A stretch of DNA of 64,000 nt from Eshraghiella crossota (GCF_025148445.1 NZ_CP102270.1:1240001-1304000), one strand, 5' to 3'. Shown: positions 25,036 through 35,089, counted from the stretch's first letter. Numbers and translations are program-made. The notes: generated by a model not told the origin, from the letters alone.

Positions 25036-26718
25036 ATGGACTATCTGAAAATTATTCTTATAATCATAGCGGCAGTCGCTGCCATTGTCATTATTGCACT
25101 TATTATTGCAAAATCTTCCGAAAAAAACGAATATTTACAATTAAAAGTTAATTATGGCAGGCTTAAGAAGTACGAGTTTACTTATGAAGAATATGAAAGC
25201 ATTTCGCATTTCTTTAAAAATACTTTAAAAGACGGGGAACCGTATATTGATGATATTACATGGAATGACCTTGACATGGACAAGATATTTATGATGATTA
25301 ACAGTACTAACTCGTCTGTAGGAAGGGATTATCTGTATAAGATTTTAAGGGTTCCGGTTACCAATGAAGAGGAACTTAAGGAAAGAGACAGGCTGGTTGA
25401 ATATTTTGACTCCCACTCCAATGAAAGAACACTTATTATGCAGTGTTTTACAAAAATCGGTTTTACAAGAAAGATATCAATAACCGACCATGTGGACAGG
25501 CTTTTGCAGTTAAAACCATCGTCCAACTTTAATCATTTTGTCAATCTTCTATGTATAATTGCGGCAGTTTTTTTTACTGTATTTGTGGATGCTACCATTG
25601 GCATACTTCTTATACTTGTAACAGTAGGAATAAGTATTGTAAGCTACTATAAGACTAAAGCGAGAATTGATTCGTTTTTTGTATGTATAAGACATATTGT
25701 AAGCATGGTTAATGCCTCAAGGCGTATAACATCACTTAATATTGCCGAACTTGAGCCATATAACGCGGAACTGAAAAAATATATAACGAAATTCAGCAGA
25801 ATAACACGAAATTCGTGGCTGCTTGTATCAGGAAAGGGAACATCCGGTAATATTTCCGAGATACTTATGGAATATGTAAGAATGTTCACACATGTTGATT
25901 TAATCAGATTTAACAATATGTTAAGACAGCTTGATAACAGCAAGGAAGAGATATATGATTTTATGGGTGTCCTGGGTAAAATCGAAGCAATGATCAGCAT
26001 TGCCAATTTCAGGCATCTTCTTCCGTACTATACTAAGCCGGAATTTGTGAAAAGCAGTAAAATGGAAATCAAGGATTTATACCATCTTTCCATAAAAGAG
26101 CCGGTTGCTAATTCAATTTATACGGATGGTCCGGTTCTTTTAACCGGCTCTAATGCATCAGGTAAGTCAACTTTTCTTAAATCGGTTGCAATTAATGCAA
26201 TACTTGCCCAATCTGTATACACATGTCCGTGTGAACTCTACAGAGCCGGATTTTATCAGGTTATGTCATCAATGGCATTAAGCGATGACCTTGATTCGGG
26301 AGAGAGTTATTATATTGTGGAAATTAAATCCCTAAAAAGAATTGTTGATGCCGCAACAACCGGCAATGTCAGGGTTTTATGCTTTATCGACGAAGTCTTA
26401 AGGGGAACAAATACGGTTGAAAGAATTGCCGCGTCCACAGAGATTCTTAAGAATCTTGCGGAGAATAATGTTATGTGCTTTGCAGCGACCCATGATATAG
26501 AGCTTACCGATCTGCTTTCAGAACACTATGATAACTATCATTTTTCAGAAGAAGTTACGGACGGGAATGTTATTTTTTCTTACATCATACAAAAAGGAAA
26601 AGCAACTTCGAGAAATGCCATAAAGCTTCTTGAAATAATCGGATATGATAAGAATATAATCAACAAGGCTGAACAAAGGGCAGAAAGATTCATAGAAACA
26701 GGAGTCTGGAGGAATTAG
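25036..26718 (+). CDS. Membrane-anchored MutS-family ATPase
   Basis: 560 residues. An N-terminal membrane helix (about 5-25) and a second hydrophobic hairpin near 170-205 precede a core-lever-like helical part and a C-terminal MutS ATPase domain with Walker [11 protein letters not shown], Walker [12 protein letters not shown] and ATHD. It has no mismatch-recognition domain and no Smr endonuclease domain, so it is neither MutS nor MutS2. Such membrane MutS-like proteins are known in Clostridia but have no established role. CAGGAGAG precedes the ATG, and rnhA follows directly. Confidence 0.85.
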   Translation: MDYLKIILIIIAAVAAIVIIALIIAKSSEKNEYLQLKVNYGRLKKYEFTYEEYESISHFFKNTLKDGEPYIDDITWNDLDMDKIFMMINSTNSSVGRDYLYKILRVPVTNEEELKERDRLVEYFDSHSNERTLIMQCFTKIGFTRKISITDHVDRLLQLKPSSNFNHFVNLLCIIAAVFFTVFVDATIGILLILVTVGISIVSYYKTKARIDSFFVCIRHIVSMVNASRRITSLNIAELEPYNAELKKYITKFSRITRNSWLLVSGKGTSGNISEILMEYVRMFTHVDLIRFNNMLRQLDNSKEEIYDFMGVLGKIEAMISIANFRHLLPYYTKPEFVKSSKMEIKDLYHLSIKEPVANSIYTDGPVLLTGSNASGKSTFLKSVAINAILAQSVYTCPCELYRAGFYQVMSSMALSDDLDSGESYYIVEIKSLKRIVDAATTGNVRVLCFIDEVLRGTNTVERIAASTEILKNLAENNVMCFAATHDIELTDLLSEHYDNYHFSEEVTDGNVIFSYIIQKGKATSRNAIKLLEIIGYDKNIINKAEQRAERFIETGVWRN

Positions 26719-26720
26719 AT

Positions 26721-27209
26721 TTGAATAATGTTATTATATATACCGATGGTGCCGCAAGGGGTAATCCAAACGGTCCCGGAGGATATGGCGTTGTTTTGGA
26801 ATATACTGACAAAAACGGTATTGTCCATCATAAAGAATTATCACAGGGTTACAAAAAAACCACCAATAACCGTATGGAACTTATGGCAGCAATCGCAGGA
26901 CTTGAAGCACTTAAGGCTCCATGCAATGTGACATTATATTCCGATTCAAAATATCTTGTGGATGCGTTCAGGCAGAAGTGGATTGATTCATGGATAGCTA
27001 AAGATTTTAAAAGAGGAAAAAATGAACCCGTCAAGAATCCCGATTTGTGGAAAAGACTCCTTAAAGCCAAGGAAAACCACAATGTAGAATTTGTTTGGGT
27101 AAAGGGTCATGCCGGACATGCAATGAACGAAAAATGCGATATGCTGGCAACAAGTGCCGCTGACGGAGATAATCTTGCTGATGATGTGACACTTGAAAAC
27201 ATTGTCTGA
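26721..27209 (+). CDS. rnhA: Ribonuclease HI
   Basis: 162 residues. Cuts the RNA strand of RNA-DNA hybrids. All four acidic catalytic residues are in place: Asp9 in [10 protein letters not shown], Glu53 in NRMELMAAI, Asp75 in [10 protein letters not shown] and Asp140 in NEKCD; the HAGHAMNE loop is present. Start is TTG 26721 with GGAGGA inside the end of the preceding gene (8 bases away), so translation is coupled. The C-terminal 20 residues are acidic and extend past the E. coli length. Confidence 0.95.
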   Translation: MNNVIIYTDGAARGNPNGPGGYGVVLEYTDKNGIVHHKELSQGYKKTTNNRMELMAAIAGLEALKAPCNVTLYSDSKYLVDAFRQKWIDSWIAKDFKRGKNEPVKNPDLWKRLLKAKENHNVEFVWVKGHAGHAMNEKCDMLATSAADGDNLADDVTLENIV

Positions 27210-27263
27210 ATGTGCTACCATTAATAGAGTGTGTAGTTTACAGGAAGAAAGGCAGGTCATGAT

Positions 27264-27461
27264 ATGATATTAGCTGATATATATGATTTACTTAATGATG
27301 TTTTCTTTGAAGTGCTCAGGCTTGTATTTATAACTGCTATGATTGCACTTGCAATTTTTCTCGGAGTAAAACTTCGCAAACATCATGATAAGAAAAAAGA
27401 AATGGAATCAGCCGGTAGCGATAACAATATAACAGATGATACCGGTTCAACCATGCAGTAA
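27264..27461 (+). CDS. Small single-helix membrane protein
   Basis: 65 residues: one membrane helix (about 14-36, VFFEVLRLVFITAMIALAIFLG), then a basic KLRKHHDKKKE turn and a polar, acidic tail. An AAGAAAGGCAGG site precedes ATG 27264. It lies 15 bp before alaS and is probably co-transcribed with it. I know of no function; its place before alaS looks similar to that of small DUF proteins in relatives. Confidence 0.65.
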   Translation: MILADIYDLLNDVFFEVLRLVFITAMIALAIFLGVKLRKHHDKKKEMESAGSDNNITDDTGSTMQ

Positions 27462-27476
27462 CAGGAGGAAATAGCC

Positions 27477-30131
27477 ATGATAAAGTATGGCGTAAATGAA
27501 TTAAGAAGAAAATATCTTGAATTTTTTGAAAGCAAAGGACATCTTAAGATGAACAGTTTTTCACTTGTTCCTCAGAATGATAACAGTCTTTTACTTATCA
27601 ACGCGGGTATGGCTCCTTTGAAGCCTTATTTTACAGGACAGGAGATACCTCCAAGAAGAAGAGTAACAACCTGTCAGAAATGTATAAGAACAGGCGACAT
27701 TGATAATGTGGGCAAGACAGCGAGACATCTTACATTTTTTGAAATGCTTGGTAACTTCTCATTTGGTGATTACTTCAAACATGAAGCAATTAACTGGTCT
27801 TGGGAATTTCTGACAAAAGTAATCGGAATGGAAGAAGACAGACTTTATCCTTCAATTTATGCCGATGATGATGAAGCTTTTAATATTTGGACTAAGGAAG
27901 TGGGTGTCCCTGCTGAGAGAATAACAAGATTCTACAGGGATGAGAACGGCGATTGTGATAATTTCTGGGAACATGGTGCAGGTCCATGTGGTCCATGTTC
28001 AGAGATATATTACGACAGAGGAATCAAGTACGGCTGTGGAAAGCCTGACTGTAAAGTGGGTTGTGACTGTGACCGTTTTATGGAAGTCTGGAACAATGTA
28101 TTTACACAGTTTGAAAGTGACGGACATCATCATTATACAGAATTAAAGCAAAAGAATATTGATACAGGAATGGGGCTTGAAAGGCTTGCCGTTGTTGTGC
28201 AGGATGTGGATTCGGTATTTGATATTGATACCATGAAAGCAATCCGTGACAAGATATGCGAACTTGCCGGAGTTACTTATATGGAGGACGAGCATAAGGA
28301 TGTATCTATCAGACTTATAACAGATCATATCCGTTCAGTTACATTTATGGCATCTGATGGTATTATTCCTTCTAATGAAGGACGAGGATATGTTTTAAGG
28401 AGACTTTTAAGAAGAGCTGCCAGACACGGAAGAACTCTTGGCATAGACGGGCTTTTCCTTGCCAAGCTTGCAACAACAGTTATTGACAGCAGCAAGGACG
28501 GATATCCTGAGCTTGATGAGAAGAGGGAACTTATTCTTAAAGTTCTTACAACAGAGGAAGAAAATTTCAATAAGACCATCGACCAGGGTCTTGTAATTTT
28601 ATCTGACCTTGAGAGCCGTCTTGTTAAAGAGGGTAAGACTTGTCTTGACGGAGAAGATGCGTTCAGACTTTATGATACTTATGGATTCCCTATAGACCTT
28701 ACCAACGAGATTCTTGAAGAAAAAGGATTTACTGTTGATATGGACGGATTTAACAATGCGATGAATAAACAGAAAGAAACCGCAAGAGGTGCCCGTAAAG
28801 AGACTAATTATATGGGAGCTGATGCAACTGTTTATGATAAGATTGATACAAGGATAACTTCAGAGTTTGTCGGTTACGATACACTTGAAACTGAATCAGA
28901 GATTACGGTTCTTACAACTTCAGAAGACATAACAGATACTCTTGCAGAAGGTATGGAAGGAACTATTATCGTTAATAAGACACCATTTTATGCTACAATG
29001 GGTGGACAGCAGGGTGACACAGGCGTTATCATATGCAATGGTTCGGTATTTGAAGTTATTGATACAATCAGATTAAAGGGCGGAAGAGTCGGACATGTAG
29101 GTAAAGTTACGGCAGGTTCTTTTAAAGTTGGTGATAAGGTTACACTTACAGTAGATGAAAAGAAACGTATTGATACAGCCAAGAACCACAGTGCGACACA
29201 TCTGTTACAGGAAGCTTTAAGAATTGTGCTTGGTAATCACGTTGAGCAGGCAGGTTCACTTGTTACACCTGACAGGTTAAGATTTGACTTTACCCATTTC
29301 CAGCCTATGACAGAGGAAGAGATAGAGAAGGTTGAAGCCATCGTTAATGAACAGATTGAAAAATCAATAGATGTAGAGACTAAAGTGCTTGCTATCGAAG
29401 ATGCAAAGAAAACAGGTGCCAAGGCATTATTTAATGAGAAATATGGTGATACCGTAAGAGTTGTATGTATGGGTGATTTTTCTAAGGAATTCTGTGGTGG
29501 TACACATGTAAGCAATACAGGACTTATCAATTCATTTAAGATTGTATCTGAGTCAGGTGTAGCTGCAGGTGTGAGAAGAATTGAAGCTTTAACAGGCAAT
29601 GGTGTATTTGCATATTATAAAGATATCGAAAAAAAATATAACGATATATGCAAGGCTGCAAAGGCAACACCTGCTAACGTTGAAGAAAAGATTGCACATA
29701 TGCAGGCTGAGATAAAATCACTTAATTCCGAAATAGAAAGTCTTAAAAATAAAGCTGCAAACGAAGCACTGGGAGACGTTCTTAATCAGGCAGAAGATGT
29801 TAATGGAGTTAAGTTCCTTGCCGTAAAACTTAATGATGTAGACATGAACGAACTTCGTAACCTTTCTGATGACCTTAAATCAAAGATTGGTTCCGGTGTT
29901 GTGGTTTTAGCTTCTGCAATGGGAAGCGATAAGGTAAATCTTATTGTTACCGCAACAGATGATATTGTTAAAGCCGGAGTTCATGCAGGTAATATTATAA
30001 AATCAGCAGCACCATGTGTAGGTGGCGGCGGCGGCGGACGTCCTAATATGGCTCAGGCCGGTGGAAAGAATCCAGCCGGAATTGAAAAGGCTTTTGAGAC
30101 TGCTAAAGAAACACTTGCATCAATGTTATAA
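27477..30131 (+). CDS. alaS: Alanine--tRNA ligase
   Basis: 884 residues, full length. Charges tRNA-Ala. Class II catalytic motifs are in the N-terminal 450 residues (RTGDIDNVGKTARHLTFFEM region and the GMGLERL motif 3 part). The editing domain has the zinc-binding NHSATHLL and CGGTHVSNTG motifs, and the C-Ala domain ends with a run of six glycines in GGGGGGRPNMAQAGG. A GAGGAAATAGCC site precedes ATG 27477. No T-box leader is visible in the short upstream gap. Confidence 0.98.
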   Translation: MIKYGVNELRRKYLEFFESKGHLKMNSFSLVPQNDNSLLLINAGMAPLKPYFTGQEIPPRRRVTTCQKCIRTGDIDNVGKTARHLTFFEMLGNFSFGDYFKHEAINWSWEFLTKVIGMEEDRLYPSIYADDDEAFNIWTKEVGVPAERITRFYRDENGDCDNFWEHGAGPCGPCSEIYYDRGIKYGCGKPDCKVGCDCDRFMEVWNNVFTQFESDGHHHYTELKQKNIDTGMGLERLAVVVQDVDSVFDIDTMKAIRDKICELAGVTYMEDEHKDVSIRLITDHIRSVTFMASDGIIPSNEGRGYVLRRLLRRAARHGRTLGIDGLFLAKLATTVIDSSKDGYPELDEKRELILKVLTTEEENFNKTIDQGLVILSDLESRLVKEGKTCLDGEDAFRLYDTYGFPIDLTNEILEEKGFTVDMDGFNNAMNKQKETARGARKETNYMGADATVYDKIDTRITSEFVGYDTLETESEITVLTTSEDITDTLAEGMEGTIIVNKTPFYATMGGQQGDTGVIICNGSVFEVIDTIRLKGGRVGHVGKVTAGSFKVGDKVTLTVDEKKRIDTAKNHSATHLLQEALRIVLGNHVEQAGSLVTPDRLRFDFTHFQPMTEEEIEKVEAIVNEQIEKSIDVETKVLAIEDAKKTGAKALFNEKYGDTVRVVCMGDFSKEFCGGTHVSNTGLINSFKIVSESGVAAGVRRIEALTGNGVFAYYKDIEKKYNDICKAAKATPANVEEKIAHMQAEIKSLNSEIESLKNKAANEALGDVLNQAEDVNGVKFLAVKLNDVDMNELRNLSDDLKSKIGSGVVVLASAMGSDKVNLIVTATDDIVKAGVHAGNIIKSAAPCVGGGGGGRPNMAQAGGKNPAGIEKAFETAKETLASML

Positions 30132-30158
30132 TTATTTGCATAAATAATCTATTTTTTA
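30131..30158 (+). terminator. AT-rich terminator after alaS
   Basis: ATTATTT pairs with AAATAAT around GCAT, then CTATTTTTTA. Weak stem but good T tract. Confidence 0.45.
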
Positions 30159-30159
30159 G

Positions 30160-30187
30160 TTGACGAATTTCGATTATATGATATAAT
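30160..30187 (+). promoter_or_regulatory. Sigma-A promoter of rpsU
   Basis: TTGACG, 16-base spacer, TATAAT. It leaves a leader of about 95 bases in which TTGTGC (30193-30198) can pair with GCACAA (30255-30260). Confidence 0.75.
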
Positions 30188-30289
30188 CGTAGTTGTGCGA
30201 ACATGAGACTGGTTATTTGCCATGTCTTTCAAAATATACCCAAACAGTTGTTTTGCACAATCTACAACTGGAGGGAGGTCAGGTGTGAA

Positions 30290-30466
30290 ATGTCAAATGT
30301 AATCGTTAAAGAGAACGAATCATTGGATAGTGCATTACGCAGATTCAAGAGAAACTGTGCTAAGGCAGGAATCCAGCAGGAGATTCGTAAGAGAGAACAT
30401 TATGAGAAGCCAAGCGTAAGACGCAAGAAGAAATCAGAGGCTGCAAGAAAACGTAAATATAATTAA
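30290..30466 (+). CDS. rpsU: 30S ribosomal protein S21
   Basis: 58 residues from ATG 30290, the family size; an in-frame upstream start at 30203 would add 29 residues unlike S21 and is rejected. Highly basic, with [14 protein letters not shown] near the N terminus and [13 protein letters not shown] at the C terminus. GGAGGGAGG lies 11-19 bases upstream. It is a single-gene unit with its own promoter and terminator. S21 helps the 30S subunit bind mRNA. Confidence 0.96.
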   Translation: MSNVIVKENESLDSALRRFKRNCAKAGIQQEIRKREHYEKPSVRRKKKSEAARKRKYN

Positions 30467-30477
30467 TTTACTATGTA

Positions 30478-30507
30478 AGAGAACACATTTTTGTGTTCTC
30501 TTTTTTT
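30478..30507 (+). terminator. Rho-independent terminator of rpsU
   Basis: AGAGAACACA and TGTGTTCTCT make a perfect 10-bp stem around TTTT, followed by TTTTTT. Confidence 0.92.
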
Positions 30508-30581
30508 ATGCAAAGAGCCTTAATTATGAATACTTGAATGGCTAAATAAATATAATTATAAAAAATAAAAAGACAAGAAAT

Positions 30582-30800
30582 ATGAAAGAATTTTCACCTA
30601 TAATAACAATTCACGGAAATAAGGAACTTTATATAGAAAATTTTAAAAAAATTTATGAATTAAGAAATGAACTTGTTAAGATAATGACAGATGAAAGCAT
30701 TGTCAATATAAAAGGGAATAATCTTTATGTTGAATATATGAATGATTCTGATATAAAAATAATAGGAAATTTGAGTGAAGTTAAGTTAAGTGAGGTCTGA
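30582..30800 (+). CDS. yqfC: Sporulation protein YqfC
   Basis: 72 residues of the YabP/YqfC family: PIITIHGNKELYIENFK at the start and beta-rich NIKGNNLYVEYM later. Shorter than the roughly 93-residue B. subtilis protein because the N-terminal extension is missing. The ribosome site is weak. Upstream, GAATACT, a 14-base spacer and AATATAAT could be a poor sigma-E promoter (not firm). It overlaps yqfD, its usual partner; both are mother-cell sporulation genes in Bacillus. Confidence 0.8.
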   Translation: MKEFSPIITIHGNKELYIENFKKIYELRNELVKIMTDESIVNIKGNNLYVEYMNDSDIKIIGNLSEVKLSEV

Positions 30801-31989
30801 TTTGCTGTTTACTGATAATAAAATTGTTATATCTATTACAGGAATTAATACATTAAGATTTATTAATTTATTAAAACAGAATAATATCAGGCTTTTTAAT
30901 ATAAAAAGGATGTCAGATACCACAGAATGTGTGATGTTTGCCAAGGATTTTAAAAAGATAAAAAGCTTCGCAAAGATTACAGGCGTAAGAGTCCGTATCA
31001 GTAAAAAGAACGGGCCGGGATTTTTTATTTTTAATAACAGAAACCGCTATTTTCTTGTGGCAGGACTGATTATCTTCATAATAATTATTTTATGGTCAAC
31101 CAAAAAAATTGTTAAAATAGAAATACATGGAAATGAATATTATGCCTCTACCGAAATATATGAATTTTTAACGGAAAATAATATTGATTACGGGTCGGTA
31201 GTTAAAAATATTTCCTGTAAAGATATAGAAAAGTTAATGTTAAATCGTTTTGATTTGCTGACCTTTGTATCAGTACATATAAATGGGAATACATTAATAA
31301 TAACGGTTAAAGAGAATAAAACGGTAAAACAGGAAAAAGAAGACGAAACACCGTGTAATCTTGTAGCAACGGAGGATGGAGTGGTTGTATCAATAATAAC
31401 AAGGGCGGGAGTTCCTCTTGTAAAAGCAGGGGATGAGGTTAAAAGAGAGGATGTTCTTGTATATTCAAAAATTGATTATAATAAAATAATGGGTGAGAAT
31501 TATGGATACGAAACGGTATGCTGTGATGCAGATATTTTAATAAGGGTTAACAAAGAGTATAAAGATATAGTGAACAGAAAATACGAAAAACGTGTATATA
31601 CCGGCAGGATACAGAAAGTAAAGGGTATAAAAATCAATAATTTATACCTAACAATTTCAAAAGAAAAGTGTAAATTTAAAAAATATGATACGGAAACCAC
31701 ATATTCTGACGACAGATACGGCTTTAAAAAGATGCCTGTAACATATTTTTATACAACCTACAGGGAGTATGAACTGGTAGAATCAGAGTATACGGATGAG
31801 GAACTTCAGAATATCTTAGAGAAAAAAATTGATAATTATATTGAGAAATTAAAAGAAAACAGTATCCAAACAGAGTCAAAAAGTGTTAATATAAGACTGT
31901 ATAGTGAGTCGGCGGTTGCGGAAGGCACCATAACAACGGTTGAGCCGGCATTTAAAAAGGAGCAGTTTATAGTCGATGAGTGTGATTGA
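30790..31989 (+). CDS. yqfD: Sporulation protein YqfD
   Basis: 399 residues with GTG 30790 as start, overlapping yqfC by 11 bp; a TTG at 30802 with GTGAGG 6 bases upstream is equally possible. Soluble N terminus, one membrane helix (about 80-100, FLVAGLIIFIIIILW), then an outside domain starting with EIHGNEYYASTEIYEF. Contains the family's ATEDGVVVSIITRAGVPLVKAGDEV-type strand. Required for spore formation in B. subtilis, with no known biochemical activity. The phoH gene begins inside its last codons. Confidence 0.9.
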   Translation: MRSDLLFTDNKIVISITGINTLRFINLLKQNNIRLFNIKRMSDTTECVMFAKDFKKIKSFAKITGVRVRISKKNGPGFFIFNNRNRYFLVAGLIIFIIIILWSTKKIVKIEIHGNEYYASTEIYEFLTENNIDYGSVVKNISCKDIEKLMLNRFDLLTFVSVHINGNTLIITVKENKTVKQEKEDETPCNLVATEDGVVVSIITRAGVPLVKAGDEVKREDVLVYSKIDYNKIMGENYGYETVCCDADILIRVNKEYKDIVNRKYEKRVYTGRIQKVKGIKINNLYLTISKEKCKFKKYDTETTYSDDRYGFKKMPVTYFYTTYREYELVESEYTDEELQNILEKKIDNYIEKLKENSIQTESKSVNIRLYSESAVAEGTITTVEPAFKKEQFIVDECD

Positions 31990-32992
31990 AAGTGTTATAG
32001 ATATTCCGGCAGAATATATGGGAAATATATTTGGAAGTTTTGACGCAAATATTAAGAAAATTGAAAAGACTCTTAAAGTAACAATAGTGCTTCGAGGAGA
32101 CGCACTTAAAATAATAGGCGGGGAAGCTGCCGTAAACAGTGCGGCATCGGTTTTTGAGAGACTTATAGAACTTGCAAAAAGAGGCAATATAATTACTGAA
32201 CAGACTGTGGATTATACTTTATCACTGTCTATGGAGGGCAAGGAGGATGCAATAACGGAGATTGATAAAGACGTTGTTGCAAGAACCGCAACGGGCAAAC
32301 CGATTAAGCCTAAGACATTGGGACAGAAGAATTATATAGATGAAATAAGAAAAAAGATGATTGTATTCGGCATAGGTCCTGCAGGAACGGGAAAGACATA
32401 TCTTGCAATGGCGATGGCAATACAGGCATTTAAAAATAACGAGGTAAACAGGATTATTTTAACAAGACCTGCTATAGAAGCAGGGGAGAAGTTAGGATTT
32501 CTTCCGGGTGATTTACAGAGTAAAATTGACCCATATTTAAGACCATTATACGATGCACTTTACCAGATCATGGGAGCGGAAAGCTTTATCCATAATCAGG
32601 AAAAAGGACTTATAGAGGTGGCACCTCTTGCATATATGAGAGGAAGAACATTGGACAACGCATTTATTATTCTTGATGAGGCACAGAATACTACACCGGC
32701 ACAGATGAAAATGTTTCTTACCCGTATCGGATTTGGATCTAAAGTTATTGTAACGGGAGACCGGACACAGAAGGATCTGCCTAAGGATGTTACATCAGGG
32801 CTTGACGTTGCACTTAAAGTTCTGAAGGATATAGACGAAATTGCCGTATGCCGTCTGTCTTCCAAGGATGTTGTAAGACATCCTCTTGTCCAGAAAATCG
32901 TAAATGCTTATGATGAGTATGACAAGAAAGCAGAAAGCAAAAAACAAGTCAGGGCACAGATTAAAGTAAAGGACAGAAGAAATGACCATTAA
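31976..32992 (+). CDS. phoH: PhoH-like ATPase
   Basis: 338 residues. P-loop ATPase related to superfamily 1 helicases: Walker A GPAGTGKT at 134-141 and Walker B FIILDEAQN, plus an N-terminal KH-like part. The start is ATG 31976, 14 bp inside yqfD, with AAAAAGGAG about 13 bases upstream. It overlaps ybeY by 11 bp; the phoH-ybeY pair is conserved across bacteria and linked to RNA metabolism. Confidence 0.95.
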   Translation: MSVIESVIDIPAEYMGNIFGSFDANIKKIEKTLKVTIVLRGDALKIIGGEAAVNSAASVFERLIELAKRGNIITEQTVDYTLSLSMEGKEDAITEIDKDVVARTATGKPIKPKTLGQKNYIDEIRKKMIVFGIGPAGTGKTYLAMAMAIQAFKNNEVNRIILTRPAIEAGEKLGFLPGDLQSKIDPYLRPLYDALYQIMGAESFIHNQEKGLIEVAPLAYMRGRTLDNAFIILDEAQNTTPAQMKMFLTRIGFGSKVIVTGDRTQKDLPKDVTSGLDVALKVLKDIDEIAVCRLSSKDVVRHPLVQKIVNAYDEYDKKAESKKQVRAQIKVKDRRNDH

Positions 32993-33482
32993 TTTTGAAA
33001 AAGAGTATGACAAAAATCTTGATATAGACTACGAAACAATTGCCGATAAGGTAATTAATGCGGCTTTGGACTATGAAAAATGCCCATACGAGGCAGAGGT
33101 AAGCCTGACATTAACAGATAATAAGGGGATTCATGACATTAACAAAGAGTTCAGGAATATTGACAGACCGACGGATGTACTTTCATTTCCTATGGTGGAA
33201 TATGAGACACCGGGAGAATTTGATTTTCTTGAAAATGAGTATGACTGCTTTAACCCGGAGACAGGTGAACTGATGCTTGGGGATATTGTTATATCTCTTG
33301 ATAAAGTCGAAGAACAGGCAGCTAATTACGGACATTCTGTAACAAGGGAGTATGCTTTTCTTATAGCCCACAGTATGCTCCATTTAATGGGATATGACCA
33401 TATGGAGGAGAATGATGCAAAAGAAATGGAAAGGCGTCAGGCAGAAATACTTGAAAGTCTGGGAATCGGAAGGCAGATATGA
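32982..33482 (+). CDS. ybeY: Endoribonuclease YbeY
   Basis: 166 residues. Single-strand-specific metal-dependent endoribonuclease for 16S rRNA 3' maturation and ribosome quality control. The zinc motif HxxxHxxxxxH is complete in HSMLHLMGYDH at about 130-140, and the upstream FRNIDRPTDVLSFPM is typical. It overlaps phoH at its start and cdd by 4 bp at its end. In many Firmicutes dgkA lies between ybeY and cdd; here dgkA and era are not seen. Confidence 0.95.
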   Translation: MTINFEKEYDKNLDIDYETIADKVINAALDYEKCPYEAEVSLTLTDNKGIHDINKEFRNIDRPTDVLSFPMVEYETPGEFDFLENEYDCFNPETGELMLGDIVISLDKVEEQAANYGHSVTREYAFLIAHSMLHLMGYDHMEENDAKEMERRQAEILESLGIGRQI

Positions 33483-33877
33483 ATAACGTTGAACTGATTA
33501 ATTATGCGAAAAAAGCCATGAATAACGCCTATGCACCTTATTCAAATTTCTGTGTGGGTGCAGCTCTTCTTACAGATGACGGCACTGTGTATACAGGCTG
33601 CAATGTTGAAAATTCATCCTTCGGAGCGACAATATGTGCCGAAAGGACAGCAGCAGTGAAGGCAGTTAGCGAAGGTCATAGGAGATTTACAAAGATTGCC
33701 ATTGTAAGCAAAGCAGGCGGCTATACTTATCCATGTGGTATATGCAGACAATTTTTAAGTGAATTTTCCGATGAAAATATGGAGTTTATATTTGAAGGAA
33801 AAGATGGTACAATTCTTACAAAAAGTATTAAAGATATTTTACCATATGCTTTTAACGGTGAATGGAGAAACATATGA
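33479..33877 (+). CDS. cdd: Cytidine deaminase
   Basis: 132 residues, homotetrameric type. Deaminates cytidine and deoxycytidine in pyrimidine salvage. Zinc ligands Cys53, Cys86 and Cys89 and proton shuttle Glu55 are present in CAERTA and PCGICRQ; the FCVGAAL substrate strand is typical. Start ATG overlaps the ybeY stop (ATGA), and its stop overlaps the next gene in the same way. Confidence 0.95.
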   Translation: MNNVELINYAKKAMNNAYAPYSNFCVGAALLTDDGTVYTGCNVENSSFGATICAERTAAVKAVSEGHRRFTKIAIVSKAGGYTYPCGICRQFLSEFSDENMEFIFEGKDGTILTKSIKDILPYAFNGEWRNI

Positions 33878-35088
33878 TATATGATATAGGAATTATCGGT
33901 GCCGGAGCTTCAGGAATGATGGCGGCTGTTGCTGCATACAGGGAAGGACTTAGAATCTGCCTGTTTGAACATAATGACAAACCTGGCAAAAAAATACTTG
34001 TAACCGGTAATGGAAAATGTAATATAACCAATCTTAATATGACTCCTGAATGTTATAACAGTAATTCAGACGGGTCTTATTTTTCTGTAATTAAGAATTT
34101 CGGACCTGCAGAGCTTATATCTTTTTTTAAAAAAATCGGATTATATACAAGGGACAAAGACGGATATATATATCCTTTCTCCGAGCAGGCGGTTTCAGTT
34201 CTTGATGCTTTAAAAAATGAGATTTCAAGGCTTAGAATCGACCTTTTTACGGGAATTAACATTAAAGAAATAAAGAAAGGCTTTGTTATATTCTCCGATA
34301 AAGGCGAATTTAACGTCAGAAAACTTATAATCGCATGCGGAAGTAAGGCGATGCCGGTTACAGGTTCGGACGGTTCCGGATATGATTTTGCAAAACAGTT
34401 TTCACATCATATTGTTGACGTAATACCTGCACTTGTCCAGATAAAATGTCGTGAAAAATTTTTTAAAGAGCTGGCGGGAATAAGAACAAAAGCTACGGTA
34501 ACGGTAACGGATAAAGCTGTTAAGGTTGTAGGCGATTCCGGTGAATTACAGCTTACGGAATACGGAATTTCAGGAATTCCCGTATTTCAGGTCAGCAGAC
34601 ATATAAAAAGACTGTCAGATAAGGGTAATGATGTAAAAGTCCATATAAATTTTATGCCGGGATACAGCACCAAAACCGTTAAAGGCATGGTTCACAATAT
34701 CTTTTCTCATAACCGCAAACTTGATCCGGTGACAGCACTTAATGGGCTGCTTAACAAAAAACTTGCACTCGTTCTTGTTAAAAATACAACTATAGACAGA
34801 GGAAAATCCTGCGGTGAAATTACAGAGACACAGACTGAGGAACTTGTAAGAAATATAATTGATTTTACGGTAACTCCTTACGATACCAACGGATTTGATA
34901 ATGCGCAGGTATGTGCAGGCGGCGTGAACCTTGATGAGATTAATCTTAATACCATGGAATCAAGATTAGTAAAAAATCTTTACTTTGCAGGAGAGATACT
35001 GGATGTGGACGGAAAATGCGGAGGCTACAACTTGCAGTGGGCATTTTCTTCGGGTTATCTCGCAGGAATCTCAGCAGGAAAGGAATAA
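33874..35088 (+). CDS. HI0933/BaiN-type flavoprotein
   Basis: 404 residues from ATG 33874 (GGAG 6-7 bases upstream; an in-frame ATG at 33862 lies before that site). FAD-binding GxGxxG is at the N terminus in IIGAGASGMMAA, followed by GKKILVTGNGKCNITN, the mark of the HI0933 family, and the C-terminal second FAD contact LYFAGEILDVDGKCGGYNLQ. One relative, BaiN, reduces bile-acid intermediates; others have no known substrate. It is coupled to cdd by a 4-bp overlap, and the gene after it also encodes a flavoprotein. Confidence 0.9.
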   Translation: MIYDIGIIGAGASGMMAAVAAYREGLRICLFEHNDKPGKKILVTGNGKCNITNLNMTPECYNSNSDGSYFSVIKNFGPAELISFFKKIGLYTRDKDGYIYPFSEQAVSVLDALKNEISRLRIDLFTGINIKEIKKGFVIFSDKGEFNVRKLIIACGSKAMPVTGSDGSGYDFAKQFSHHIVDVIPALVQIKCREKFFKELAGIRTKATVTVTDKAVKVVGDSGELQLTEYGISGIPVFQVSRHIKRLSDKGNDVKVHINFMPGYSTKTVKGMVHNIFSHNRKLDPVTALNGLLNKKLALVLVKNTTIDRGKSCGEITETQTEELVRNIIDFTVTPYDTNGFDNAQVCAGGVNLDEINLNTMESRLVKNLYFAGEILDVDGKCGGYNLQWAFSSGYLAGISAGKE

Positions 35089-35089
35089 A

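Noticed and set aside
27210-27263. T-box leader for alaS
   Set aside because: The gaps before the small membrane-protein gene and alaS are under 60 bp and lack the T-box sequence.
30203-30289. N-terminally extended S21
   Set aside because: The extra 29 residues are unlike S21 and span the leader and the strong ribosome site.
34985-35089. N-terminal extension of the COG2509-type flavoprotein
   Set aside because: It lies wholly inside the preceding gene in another frame; ATG 35090 gives the family N terminus.
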